Source: Rosistilla carotiformis
Lineage (GTDB): Bacteria; Planctomycetota; Planctomycetia; Pirellulales; Pirellulaceae
Direction: 5' to 3'
DNA length: 64,000 bases
Assembly: GCF_007753095.1 (NCBI RefSeq)
Contig: NZ_CP036348.1
Location: 1,054,001-1,118,000, forward strand
Position numbers and translations under genes: made by a program. This document shows positions 28,153-37,279 of the stretch, in pieces. How positions within the stretch are numbered: the stretch's first letter is position 1; every line of letters starts with the position of its first letter. Under the pieces are notes generated by a model. That model did not search any database. It was not told where the DNA came from and saw only the letters and a program-made list of their open reading frames with translations.

Positions 28153-28992
28153 CTAGGCCAGTCGGACGCTGGCGAAATCGGCGACCGTCTGTCGCACCAA
28201 GGTTCGCAAATTCGGTTCGGCCGCGTTGGCAATTGCGATGATCTCTTCGACAACGGCCGGCTTCAGCGCATCGGGCAAACACATGTCGGTGATCACTGAA
28301 AATCCAACCACTTTCAGTCCGCAATGGACCGCCACGATCACCTCCGGCACGGTGCTCATGCCGACCACATCGGCTCCGATCGTTCGCAGGAAGCGGTATT
28401 CGGCGCGGGTTTCCAGGTTGGGGCCGGCGACGGCGACGAAGACACCTTTGTGGGCGCGGATGTTCTCGCGGCGGGCAATTTCCAGAGCTTGGTCGACCAT
28501 CCGTTGATCATACGGTTCGCACATGTCGGGAAAGCGAGGCCCCAAGCGATCGTCGTTGATCCCAATCAATGGATTGTCTCCCATTAGGTTGATCTGATCT
28601 TCGATGACCATGATGTCCCCCGATTGGAAATAGGGATTCAGGCCGCCGCAAGCGTTCGAAACGACCAACAATTCGGCTCCCAAAGCCTTCATCACGCGGA
28701 CCGGCAGCGTGATCTGTTTCAGCGGATAGCCTTCGTACATATGAAAGCGACCTTCCATCGCAACCACGGGCACCCCTTGCAATTGCCCGCAAACCAAGCG
28801 ACCGCGATGACTGGTGGCTGTCGAGGTGGGAAAGTGCGGGATTTCCGCGTAATCCAGAGAGGCTTCGATCTGGATCTCGTCGACAAGTCCCCCCAGGCCC
28901 GTTCCCAGAATGATCCCCGCTCGCGGCGTGGTTCCCCAGGCGGCCCGGATTGCAGCGGTTGCTTCTTCAATTTTGTCATAGAGGTCGAGCAT
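28153..28992 (-). CDS. Purine nucleoside phosphorylase paralogue 2 with Asp at the base-recognition site
   Basis: 279 residues from ATG 28992 (MLDLYDKIEEATAAIR). Same fold and signatures as its neighbour: LGTGLGG, SHRGRLV, GRFHMYEG, SNACGGLN. Glu194 (LETRAEYRF) is kept, but the usual Asn is Asp236 in GFSVITDMCL. In human PNP the Asn243-to-Asp change lets the enzyme accept adenosine, and methylthioadenosine phosphorylases also have Asp there, so this copy may prefer or also accept 6-aminopurines. That is inference. The upstream frame is open to 29094, but the methionine at 28992 begins the conserved region. Confidence 0.88.
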   Translation of the reverse strand: MLDLYDKIEEATAAIRAAWGTTPRAGIILGTGLGGLVDEIQIEASLDYAEIPHFPTSTATSHRGRLVCGQLQGVPVVAMEGRFHMYEGYPLKQITLPVRVMKALGAELLVVSNACGGLNPYFQSGDIMVIEDQINLMGDNPLIGINDDRLGPRFPDMCEPYDQRMVDQALEIARRENIRAHKGVFVAVAGPNLETRAEYRFLRTIGADVVGMSTVPEVIVAVHCGLKVVGFSVITDMCLPDALKPAVVEEIIAIANAAEPNLRTLVRQTVADFASVRLA

Positions 28993-29365
28993 GCGGAATC
29001 CTTTTATCTCACGGTTGCGACGGTCTTCGCGGTTTGGGGGGGGAGCATCGGTCGTCTTGCGGAGATCGGTGCTGCGGGGGCGATGTCGCATCATAAAACC
29101 TGCGCCCCCAACGTGGCAACGGACTTGATAGGATTGAGGATATCTGTTTCAAAAGAACTTCGACTGGATATTTTCTTTTCGCACCGATACCCGATCCGGA
29201 TCGGCACGCCGCTGCGGCCGACTGCACGAAAATCCGTTAAACTCAGCTTGTCTCTACATTGCGGTAAACCGCCACGCCGAAAAGGTTCGGACAGATCGAA
29301 CCCCTTCGCGGCCATCGTTCTTTTAAAAGTCCTTTTGTTGCACGTATAAGTAGAAGCGAATTCGC
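28993..29365. other. Divergent intergenic region
   Basis: About 370 bases between the PNP pair (minus) and the HerA-like gene (plus). It should contain both promoters. AT-richer patches occur near 29130-29180 and 29310-29360, but no confident -35/-10 pair was identified. Confidence 0.4.
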
Positions 29366-31792
29366 ATGATCCCTTCTGTCGACCAGTTTGAAAAGCTCGG
29401 AGCCTTCTATCTGGGCCGCGAGTACGATATGAAAGCCGGCCGCAATTGCGACGACCTGCTGATGTACGATGCCAAGGATTTGTGCACCCACGCGTTGTGT
29501 GTCGGGATGACCGGCAGCGGCAAGACGGGGCTCTGTCTGTCGTTGTTGGAAGAAGCGGCGATCGATGGGATTCCGGCGCTCTGCGTCGATCCCAAGGGGG
29601 ATCTTGCCAACCTGCTGCTGACCTTCCCCGATTTTCGGCCCGAAGACTACAAGCCTTGGTTGGAACAGGGTGAAGCCGCGCGGAAGGGGATCACGCTGGA
29701 CGAATTGGCTGCCAGCAAGGCCAAGCTGTGGCAGGACGGTTTGGCGTCGTGGGGCCAAGACGGCGATCGCATCCGCCGTTTTCAAGATTCGGTCGACATC
29801 GCCGTCTACACGCCCGGCAGCAACATCGGGCTGCCGCTGACCATCTTAAAGAGCTTCAACGCGCCGCCCCCCGAAATCCTAGAAGACAGCGAAGCGATGA
29901 GCGATCGGATCGCCGGCGCTGCGTCGGGGTTGTTGGCGTTGGTCGGCGTCGATGCCGATCCGCTTTCCTCCCCCGATCACATCCTGTTGTCGAAGATTTT
30001 AGACACCAACTGGCGTGCCGGGAAAAACGTAACCATCGGCGACTTGATCGGCATGATCGCTTCGCCCCCTTTCGATCGCGTCGGCGTGATCAATCTCGAT
30101 GCCTTCATGTCGCCAGCCGATCGAACCAAGCTTTCGATGCGGTTGAACAATCTGTTGGCCTCTCCCGCCTTCTCGACTTGGTTGGAAGGCGAAGCGTTGG
30201 ACATTCAGCGTTTGATGTACACCGACGAAGGGAAGCCGCGGTTGACGATCCTGTCGATCGCTCATCTGTCGGACACCGAGCGGATGTTTTTCGTCACGAT
30301 CCTGTTGAACGAATTGGTCGCCTGGATGCGGACGCAGAGCGGCACCAGCAGCTTGCGGGCGATGTTCTACATGGATGAGGTCTTTGGCTATTTCCCTCCC
30401 GTCGCGAAACCGCCATCCAAGGCGCCGATGCTGACGCTGCTGAAGCAGGCTCGGGCGTTTGGATTGGGCGTCACGCTAGCCACCCAAAACCCGGTCGATC
30501 TCGATTACAAAGGGCTATCGAACATCGGCACCTGGTTCCTGGGGCGGTTGCAAACCGAACGCGATAAGCAGCGTGTGCTCGAAGGACTCGAAGGAGCCGC
30601 GGCGCAGACCGGCGTGCCGTTTGATCGCCAAGAGATGGAACAGACGCTGGCCGGGTTGGGAAGCCGCGTCTTCTTGATGAACAACGTTCACGACGATGGG
30701 CCGCGCGTCTTTCAGTCGCGTTGGGCGCTGTCGTTCCTGTCGGGCCCGTTGGCTCGCGATCAGATCTCTCGGTTGATGAAGGACCGCCGCGAGCAAGCGG
30801 CCACGGCGTTGGCGGAAAGTGGTGAACCGGCCGAATCGATCGCCACGGGAAGTGCTCAAGGTTCGCGGCCGATGGTCCCCGCGGGGATCGAGGAGCGGTT
30901 TGTCTGCCCGACGAAAAGCCCGGCCGAATCGGCGTCGCTGGTCTACCGGCCGGCGATTTTAGGAAAGGGATCGCTGCACTTCGTCCGCAGCCGCGGGTCG
31001 ATCGATCTATGGCAGGACCAGTCGCGAATCGTCTCTTGCGCCGCTGGCGTCCCCGATCCGCTGTGGATCGACAGCAAACCGGCTCCACCGGATCTGCAGC
31101 TCAGCGATCGACCGGACGAAAAGTTTGCCTTCGCCGATCTGCCGACCGAATTGGTGAATGAGAAATCGTACAAACGCTGGGCGGACGATCTGAAGGATTA
31201 CTTCTACCGACACCAAACGCTGGCCGTCTACGAATGCGATGAAGTCGATCAACTGGCGCCACCGGGATCGACCGAGGTGCAGGCGCGATTGCACTTCAAA
31301 CAAGCGGCTCGCGAGGCGCGGGATCGCGAGACGGAGAACTTGCGCGACAAGTTCTCCTCGAAAATGCAGTCGTTGGAAAAGAAGATCCGCACCGCCGAGG
31401 ACCGCGTTTCCCGCGAAGCGTCGCAAGCCCAGGGGGCGACTTGGCAATCGATGATCCAGATCGGTTCGACGCTGTTAAACGGATTTATGGGGAACAAGAT
31501 CAGCCGTCGGGCTTCGACAGCGGCCAACGGATGGAATCGCGCCTCGCGTCAGAAAGAGGATGTCCGCCGAGCCGAAGCGGCGTTGCAAGCGCTGCACGAC
31601 GACATGGCCGACCTGGAAGAGGATTTGAAGCGGGAGATCGATGAACTGGCCGAACGCTTTCATATCGAGAACCTGAAGCTGGAGGAGACGCTGATCAATC
31701 CGCGCAAAGGGGATTTGCGAGTCGAACCTCCCATCCTTCTATGGACTCCATGGCAAGTCGATTCGGTGGGGATCGCCCAGCGGCTGTTTTAG
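29366..31792 (+). CDS. HerA/DUF853-type ATP-binding protein with C-terminal coiled coil
   Basis: 808 residues. FtsK/HerA-type RecA-fold ATPase with Walker A GMTGSGKTGL near 47-56, a Walker B acidic pair in FYMDEVFGYF near 334-343, and the sensor-like LATQNPVDLDY. Residues ~590-770 are charged and helical (RDKFSSKMQSLEKKIRTAED and later heptads), a likely coiled coil. HerA relatives pump DNA together with NurA-type nucleases, but no nuclease gene is adjacent; the DUF853 branch is of unknown function. A UvrD-family helicase follows 250 bases downstream on the same strand. ATG 29366 gives the natural N-terminus. Confidence 0.75.
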   Translation: MIPSVDQFEKLGAFYLGREYDMKAGRNCDDLLMYDAKDLCTHALCVGMTGSGKTGLCLSLLEEAAIDGIPALCVDPKGDLANLLLTFPDFRPEDYKPWLEQGEAARKGITLDELAASKAKLWQDGLASWGQDGDRIRRFQDSVDIAVYTPGSNIGLPLTILKSFNAPPPEILEDSEAMSDRIAGAASGLLALVGVDADPLSSPDHILLSKILDTNWRAGKNVTIGDLIGMIASPPFDRVGVINLDAFMSPADRTKLSMRLNNLLASPAFSTWLEGEALDIQRLMYTDEGKPRLTILSIAHLSDTERMFFVTILLNELVAWMRTQSGTSSLRAMFYMDEVFGYFPPVAKPPSKAPMLTLLKQARAFGLGVTLATQNPVDLDYKGLSNIGTWFLGRLQTERDKQRVLEGLEGAAAQTGVPFDRQEMEQTLAGLGSRVFLMNNVHDDGPRVFQSRWALSFLSGPLARDQISRLMKDRREQAATALAESGEPAESIATGSAQGSRPMVPAGIEERFVCPTKSPAESASLVYRPAILGKGSLHFVRSRGSIDLWQDQSRIVSCAAGVPDPLWIDSKPAPPDLQLSDRPDEKFAFADLPTELVNEKSYKRWADDLKDYFYRHQTLAVYECDEVDQLAPPGSTEVQARLHFKQAAREARDRETENLRDKFSSKMQSLEKKIRTAEDRVSREASQAQGATWQSMIQIGSTLLNGFMGNKISRRASTAANGWNRASRQKEDVRRAEAALQALHDDMADLEEDLKREIDELAERFHIENLKLEETLINPRKGDLRVEPPILLWTPWQVDSVGIAQRLF

Positions 31793-32041
31793 CGGCCGGG
31801 CCGCTGCCCGCCCGGCGCTCCGCGAAAGTGCGGGCCCAAAACGCGCTGCGAGAACCTGACGCTATTGCTTGGCGGCTGAAGCGGCGAAAGGCGGCCTTCG
31901 GCAAAATCGCGGGCCTGCTGCGGGAGCCACGTTCCCTGCTTTTTGCGGTGCCAAACGCCGCAGCGATCGGCGGTCGCCGGGGCCGTTGTCTCTCGACGGC
32001 CCCTTTGCTGCAACTTGGACGCTCGTTAGGATTCGGCAGCT

Positions 32042-34012
32042 ATGTCACATGGTCTGAACCCCGCTCAAAGCGACGCTGTCAACACACTCTCGGGTCCGCT
32101 GCTGGTTTTGGCCGGAGCGGGAACGGGGAAGACGCGCGTTGTCACCTTCCGCATCGCCAACCTGATCCGCAACGGCACCGCCGCCGATCGGATCCTTGCG
32201 GTGACGTTCACCAACAAAGCGGCGGGGGAGATGCAGGAGCGGATCGCCGAGCTGTTGGGGATCTCGAAACGCCCCTCCAAGAAAGACGATCGGCCGCGGC
32301 CCGTGATCGGTACGTTCCACTCGCAATGTGTTCGCATCCTGCGTCAGCACGCGACCAATCTGGGCTACCCGAAGAAGTTTGCGATCTATGATCGATCCGA
32401 TCAGGAGAGCATCGCGCGGAGCGTGCTTCGCGAATTGCGTTTGCCGACCGCGGCGCTCAAGCCGGGCGATCTGCTGTCGATCATTGGCCAATGGAAAAAT
32501 GGATCGGTCCATCCTGAGGCGGCGGTCAACGAAGCCCGCACCGACAAAGAGCATCTGGCGGCAGCCGGCTATCGGCGGTATCAGAATTCGCTGAAGGCTT
32601 GCGGCGCGATGGACTTCGACGATCTGTTGCTGAATACCGAGGTGCTGTTTACCGAACACGAAGAGGTTCGCCAATCGGAGGCCGATCGCTTTGATCACAT
32701 CCTTGTCGATGAGTATCAGGACACCAATGGCAGCCAGTATCGGATCATCAAAGCGCTCGCCGACGCGCACCGCAATCTGTGCGTCGTGGGGGACGATGAT
32801 CAATCGATCTATGGCTGGCGTGGAGCCGATGTTCGCCACATTTTGAACTTCAAGAAAGACTGGGAAGATGCGACCGTCGTCCGCTTGGAGGACAATTATC
32901 GCTCGACTGGTTCGATCCTCGAAATGGCGAACCGTTTGATCCAGTACAACACGGTGCGGCACGACAAATCGCTGAAGCCGGCGCGCCCGGCGGGACAGCG
33001 GCCGCGGATCTCGCAGTTCAAAGACGAGACCGAAGAATCGCAGCGCGTCGTCGGCGAGATCGGCCGGATGATCGAATTGAACCACTACCAACCGGGCGAG
33101 ATCGCGATCCTGTTCCGGACCAAGGAACAGCCGCGGTTGTTCGAGCAGGAGTTGCGGAAGGCCGCCCTGCCCTACGTGATGATGGGCAGCCAGTCGTTTT
33201 TCGATCGACGCGAAGTCCGCGATATCGTGGCTTATCTGAAGTGGGTCGAACAACCCGACGATGAGGTTTCGTTGATGCGCGTGGCCAACACACCGCCACG
33301 CGGGCTGGGACAGGGGACGATCAAGTTGTTGATGGATGCCGCGGTGAAGCGAGGCCAGCCGATCTGGCAGGTGATGTGTGACGATACGGTCACATCGACG
33401 CTGCCGCCAGCGGCTCGCCGCGGGATCGACGACCTGCGCGGCATCCTGGTCGATGTGCAGAATCGGATCCGTGATGATGGGCTGACCGAGGCGGTCAACA
33501 CGCTGATTGCGCGGACCCGATACATGGACGAGATTCGCACCCGTTACAACGAGCCCGAAGAATGTGAAGCGCGAATCGCATCGATCGGCGAAGTCGTCAA
33601 CGCGGTCGATGCGTATGCCGATCGCGCCCGTACCCCCAGCCTGACCGACTTCCTTTCGGAGATCGCCCTTTCGGGACGCGAGATGGGGAACGAAAAAGAT
33701 CGTGCCGCCCAACAGAACGCGATCTGGTTGCTGACGATGCACGCTGCCAAGGGGCTCGAATTCCCGGTCGTCTATATGGTCGGCATGGAGGATGGCCTGC
33801 TGCCGCACCATCGTAGCGCTAAGGGAGACGAAGACGCGATCGCCGAAGAGCGGCGGTTGTGCTACGTCGGGATCACGCGGGCGCAGGAAAAGCTGACGCT
33901 TTCGCTGGCCCTGACGCGTCGTAAATGGGGTAAGCCACGGCCGACGACGCCCAGCCGGTTCCTGTATGAGATCACCGGCCAAGCCGATAATCCCAACCGC
34001 TACCGCAAGTAG
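32042..34012 (+). CDS. UvrD/Rep/PcrA-family superfamily 1 DNA helicase
   Basis: 656 residues. Motifs in order: Q-motif LNPAQSDAV, Walker A AGAGTGKTRVVTFRI, motif II VDEYQDTN, motif III GDDDQSIYGWRGAD, motif IV region DNYRSTGSIL, motif V LTMHAAKGLEFPVVY and motif VI CYVGITRAQEKL. The enzyme unwinds DNA 3' to 5' in repair or replication restart. It is shorter than E. coli UvrD (720) and lacks its C-terminal Tudor-like tail, resembling Rep or PcrA more. The HisA-like gene starts 18 bases after its stop. Confidence 0.92.
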   Translation: MSHGLNPAQSDAVNTLSGPLLVLAGAGTGKTRVVTFRIANLIRNGTAADRILAVTFTNKAAGEMQERIAELLGISKRPSKKDDRPRPVIGTFHSQCVRILRQHATNLGYPKKFAIYDRSDQESIARSVLRELRLPTAALKPGDLLSIIGQWKNGSVHPEAAVNEARTDKEHLAAAGYRRYQNSLKACGAMDFDDLLLNTEVLFTEHEEVRQSEADRFDHILVDEYQDTNGSQYRIIKALADAHRNLCVVGDDDQSIYGWRGADVRHILNFKKDWEDATVVRLEDNYRSTGSILEMANRLIQYNTVRHDKSLKPARPAGQRPRISQFKDETEESQRVVGEIGRMIELNHYQPGEIAILFRTKEQPRLFEQELRKAALPYVMMGSQSFFDRREVRDIVAYLKWVEQPDDEVSLMRVANTPPRGLGQGTIKLLMDAAVKRGQPIWQVMCDDTVTSTLPPAARRGIDDLRGILVDVQNRIRDDGLTEAVNTLIARTRYMDEIRTRYNEPEECEARIASIGEVVNAVDAYADRARTPSLTDFLSEIALSGREMGNEKDRAAQQNAIWLLTMHAAKGLEFPVVYMVGMEDGLLPHHRSAKGDEDAIAEERRLCYVGITRAQEKLTLSLALTRRKWGKPRPTTPSRFLYEITGQADNPNRYRK

Positions 34013-34030
34013 TTCGGCGGTTTTCATGTC

Positions 34031-34795
34031 ATGCTCACTTCCACCGCAGATTCGACCGACGACGATCTACTGAGCTCGGTCTTGGGAGTGATCGATCTGA
34101 AGGGGGGCAAAGCGGTCCACGCGGTCCGCGGCAATCGCGACAGTTATCGGCCGGTTTGTTGTGCTGCGACAAGTGATGGCGATCCGATCGCGTTGGCTCA
34201 AATGTATCTCGACTGCGGCGTCGGTGGGGTGTACGTCGCCGATCTGGACGCGATCACCGCAGGTTCTCCTCACGACGATCTCCTGAATCGCTTGGCGGAT
34301 TTGGGAGCTCCGATCTGGATCGACGCGGGCGTCGTCGAATTGCAGCTGCCCGCGATCGAACGGATCGTCCGCGTCGTGGGGACCGAATCGATCGCCGCTT
34401 TGGACGAACTGGTGCCGCTGCGCGAGCGGTGGGGGGCTCAGCGACATGCGATCGTTTTGAGCATCGATTTGCGCGCGGGAGTGGTTTTGGCCGGCTCGTC
34501 AGCCTTGGCCAGCCAAACGGCGGTCGAGATCGCTAGCCAAGCGATCGGCTACGGTTTCGATCGGCTGATCGCGTTGGATCTGGCGGCTGTCGGAGCCGCT
34601 TCCGGCACCCTAACGTCGTCGATTTGCCGTGCTATTGCCGTGGAACACCCCCATGTTGAGCTGACCTCCGGTGGCGGAATTCGGACCCTTGCCGATATCC
34701 GGATACTAAAAGAGGGGGGCTGCCGATACGTATTGGTCGGTACGGCCCTCCATGGTGGGCGAAAGAAGTTGGTCTTTGACGGCGGAACTTGTTGA
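34031..34795 (+). CDS. HisA/HisF-like TIM-barrel protein
   Basis: 254 residues, (beta-alpha)8 barrel of the HisA/HisF family. Asp22 in VIDLKGGKAVHAVRG and Asp146 in LSIDLRAGVV correspond to the two catalytic aspartates of the family, and ELTSGGGIRTLADI gives the C-terminal phosphate-binding loop. It differs from true HisA in the N-terminal motif and has no his genes nearby. Related proteins occur in planctomycete and methylotroph C1/tetrahydromethanopterin gene sets, so a cofactor role is possible but unproven here. It begins 18 bases after the helicase stop, suggesting one transcript. Confidence 0.7.
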   Translation: MLTSTADSTDDDLLSSVLGVIDLKGGKAVHAVRGNRDSYRPVCCAATSDGDPIALAQMYLDCGVGGVYVADLDAITAGSPHDDLLNRLADLGAPIWIDAGVVELQLPAIERIVRVVGTESIAALDELVPLRERWGAQRHAIVLSIDLRAGVVLAGSSALASQTAVEIASQAIGYGFDRLIALDLAAVGAASGTLTSSICRAIAVEHPHVELTSGGGIRTLADIRILKEGGCRYVLVGTALHGGRKKLVFDGGTC

Positions 34796-34819
34796 CACAC
34801 GCCAGTTTGCGGCGATAGT
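34792..34819 (+). promoter_or_regulatory. Putative sigma-70-type promoter for the Met-rich secreted protein gene
   Basis: TTGACA at 34792-34797 is a perfect -35 match; GATAGT at 34814-34819 matches 4 of 6 positions of the -10 consensus, with a 16-base spacer. It overlaps the stop of the upstream gene and lies about 90 bases before ATG 34905. Confidence 0.4.
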
Positions 34820-34904
34820 CTGTTTATAGGGATTTCTGTCCCCAAATCCCTCTTTTCTTTTGGCGATTGCGCCTCCTGTTCGTTTTAGCCCCCACGAGGT
34901 TCCG

Positions 34905-36500
34905 ATGTCATATCGCGTCGAAGCTACCCACGCCGCCAGTCTCCAACATTCCCATCGAACCCAGCAGTTGCTGGCGGCATGGTTTATTGGATTGATCGCC
35001 GCTGTGGTGTTTGGGACGCTAACATCGCCAGCGTGGGGACAAGCGGCAGCTGCAAAACCTCAGTACGACGTAATGAAGTACCAGCCGAACTGGTTTACTG
35101 AAAAATCGATCGTCAATCGGATCAAGCAGATTCGCAGCCAAATCGTCAACGATCCCGCCCAGCTGACCGAACAGAAAGATTTCTTCGTCAAGATTTATCA
35201 GAATCTCTTTGCGTCGATGACCGACCCGGCAGAGTTCGCCAATCTGCAACCGCGTCGGGCCGAAGTGATGAAGGACATCTACAACGCCGGGCGCCGCGGC
35301 AACACGCAGGTCTCGCGCGGTTTGTCGATCATGTCGTTCCAGCAATGCAAAGCGATCGCGCAAGGCAACTACTATCCCGGTGCGCGGATAAATGCGGTCT
35401 TGATGATCGGCGAACTCAACGACCGCGAACCGAACTCCTTGGAAAAGAAAGCGCCGATCCCGATGCAAGCGGCACTGCCGTTGCTGTTGGAAATTGCTCA
35501 GGATCCCAAATATAACGACGGTTTAAAGGTCGCCGCAATTCAAGGCATCCAGCGTCATGCGATGCTGAACTCCGATCGCTGGAAACCGGAACTGCAGGAT
35601 CAGGTCGCCGATCTGATGATCTCGATCGCCGATGCGACGGCTCCCAAAGATCGCAACCTCGAAGCCCATGGCTGGGTGCAAATGTTGGCGATCAATACGT
35701 TGGTCAGTTTGAAAAACCCTCGTCGCGTCGACCAAGTGGCCAAATTGGTGCTGGAACTTCCGACCAAAGAAGATTCGTCACAGCTGGCCCTTGTCTATGC
35801 CGCTCGAGCAACGCCTAAGATTCAAATCCCCAAGGAATTCAAGCCGCAGGCTGACGCCGTGTTGAAACGCTGGGCGTCGCAGATGCTGTCCACGATTTCA
35901 CGAGAGGCGAAGCGGATCGAAGACCTGGAAAAGCCACGTCCCAAGGCTTCAATGGCTGGTATGGGGATGGGCATGGAAATGGGCATGGAAATGGGCATGG
36001 GGGGCGCCGAAGCCTATCCCGATATGGGCATGGAAATGGGGATGGGCATGGGCATGGGGATGCCTGGACCAGGCGCCGCGAAGCCGCAACCTATTGAGAT
36101 CATCTTAGCGCGAAGGATGATCAACGATGTGATCGAATCGTTTCATCTCGGTTTGACGGGCACCCGAGCTCAAACCGACACCGCCAGCGTTACCACGGGG
36201 TTGGTGGCAAATCTCAGCGATGAAAAGGAGAAGGCCGACGCGATTCGGTTGGTGGCGATCGTCGATGAGGTGAAGGCGGGGGTCAATGACACGATGTTGT
36301 CGAAGAACCTTGAATACGCCGAAAAGCTACGCGAGTTGGAAACCAAGCTGCAGGCTTATGTGAACCCCGGCGCTGTCGACGCGAAACCCAACGCCAATCC
36401 GAGTCCCTTCTTCGATGGCCCGTTCTCCAGCAGTCCCCCCGCACTCAATCGCAGCGAGCCAAGCGTTGCGACGTTGCCTAAGGTAGCTGGACAGAACTAA
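34905..36500 (+). CDS. Membrane-anchored or secreted protein with Met/Gly repeat
   Basis: 531 residues. A hydrophobic segment (about 24-46, LLAAWFIGLIAAVVFGTL) serves as signal or anchor and ends near PAWGQA. The middle is helical and HEAT-like (residues ~130-330), followed at about 350-388 by a low-complexity run of MG(M/E) units such as GMGMEMGMEMGMGG. No catalytic motif is visible. Start ATG 34905 is favoured over the open upstream frame. Its last 23 bases overlap the end of the convergent rsmD gene. Function unknown; Met-rich runs can bind copper, but this one lacks His. Confidence 0.65.
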   Translation: MSYRVEATHAASLQHSHRTQQLLAAWFIGLIAAVVFGTLTSPAWGQAAAAKPQYDVMKYQPNWFTEKSIVNRIKQIRSQIVNDPAQLTEQKDFFVKIYQNLFASMTDPAEFANLQPRRAEVMKDIYNAGRRGNTQVSRGLSIMSFQQCKAIAQGNYYPGARINAVLMIGELNDREPNSLEKKAPIPMQAALPLLLEIAQDPKYNDGLKVAAIQGIQRHAMLNSDRWKPELQDQVADLMISIADATAPKDRNLEAHGWVQMLAINTLVSLKNPRRVDQVAKLVLELPTKEDSSQLALVYAARATPKIQIPKEFKPQADAVLKRWASQMLSTISREAKRIEDLEKPRPKASMAGMGMGMEMGMEMGMGGAEAYPDMGMEMGMGMGMGMPGPGAAKPQPIEIILARRMINDVIESFHLGLTGTRAQTDTASVTTGLVANLSDEKEKADAIRLVAIVDEVKAGVNDTMLSKNLEYAEKLRELETKLQAYVNPGAVDAKPNANPSPFFDGPFSSSPPALNRSEPSVATLPKVAGQN

Positions 36501-37125
36501 GTTCGGTCACCGCCAGCTGAGTGATTCCGTATTTCCGCACGTCCCATTCGGCTGCGGTTAGTTCGGCGGTATCAAAAAAGTTGTCGCATTCGGCAACGAG
36601 CACGCCGCGGGGATGGGCCTCGGCGGCAAAGCAGATCATCCGGTTCAGGTCTTTGATCCGCGACTGGAACATCTCGTACGGCGGGCACATCAAAAAGACC
36701 CACGGCGTATCGGGTTCTTCGGCGTGTGCTTGGTGCATCAACGCTCCCAGGCCGCGAAACGCGTCTCCTGCGGTTAGCGAGATACGGTCGGTAAGGTCGA
36801 GATCGGCGACGTTTTGACGGATCTGTTCCAGTGTTCGGCGGTTTTGCTCCATCGTCACCGCTCGGCTGGCTCCGCGGCTGATCGATTCGATCGCTAGCAC
36901 GCCGGTGCCACCAAAGGGGTCGAAGACGATCGCCCCTTTGATCCGTTGGCCGATCAGATTAAACAGGCTCTCGCGCACCGAGTCTCGCATCGGACGCGTG
37001 CTGCGGTCGCCGTTGTAGCGGACCTTGCGGCCCCGCATATCGCCCCCGATCACTCGCAGCGTGGTCGCTTTCGCTTTCACACTGCGCTTCGCCTCGGATG
37101 CCTGGTAGGGTTTTGATTTCTTCAA
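36478..37125 (-). CDS. rsmD: 16S rRNA (guanine966-N2)-methyltransferase RsmD
   Basis: 215 residues, SAM-dependent rRNA methyltransferase. RVIGGDMRGRKV and RPMRDSVRESLFN at the N-terminus are diagnostic of RsmD, and FDPFGGTGVLAIESISRGA is the SAM-binding motif I. Motif IV reads CPPY (147-150) where the usual N-methyltransferase motif is DPPY or NPPY; the change of the Asp that contacts the target amine is unusual. The 3' end overlaps the convergent secreted-protein gene by 23 bases. Confidence 0.88.
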   Translation of the reverse strand: MKKSKPYQASEAKRSVKAKATTLRVIGGDMRGRKVRYNGDRSTRPMRDSVRESLFNLIGQRIKGAIVFDPFGGTGVLAIESISRGASRAVTMEQNRRTLEQIRQNVADLDLTDRISLTAGDAFRGLGALMHQAHAEEPDTPWVFLMCPPYEMFQSRIKDLNRMICFAAEAHPRGVLVAECDNFFDTAELTAAEWDVRKYGITQLAVTELSSVQLP

Positions 37126-37279
37126 GAATTGTCACGTTTCGCAAGGATTTCATTGAACCGCCCAGGCAATTGCATTCGTACAGCCTGGATTCTACGGTCT
37201 ATCATGACGTCGCGTGGTGTGGCCATCAATGGGAGCCTGGGACAGGCTGCGGATTCGATCTTGAAGATGAGAGTTTGAA

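Noticed and set aside
32045-34027. 660-codon open frame antisense to the helicase gene
   Set aside because: GC-rich codon use leaves the opposite strand open; the plus-strand product has every SF1 helicase motif, while the antisense product resembles nothing and is rich in Arg, Asp and Gln.
35950-36065. Non-coding tandem repeat
   Set aside because: The repeat is in frame within a well-supported coding sequence and encodes the Met/Gly tract.
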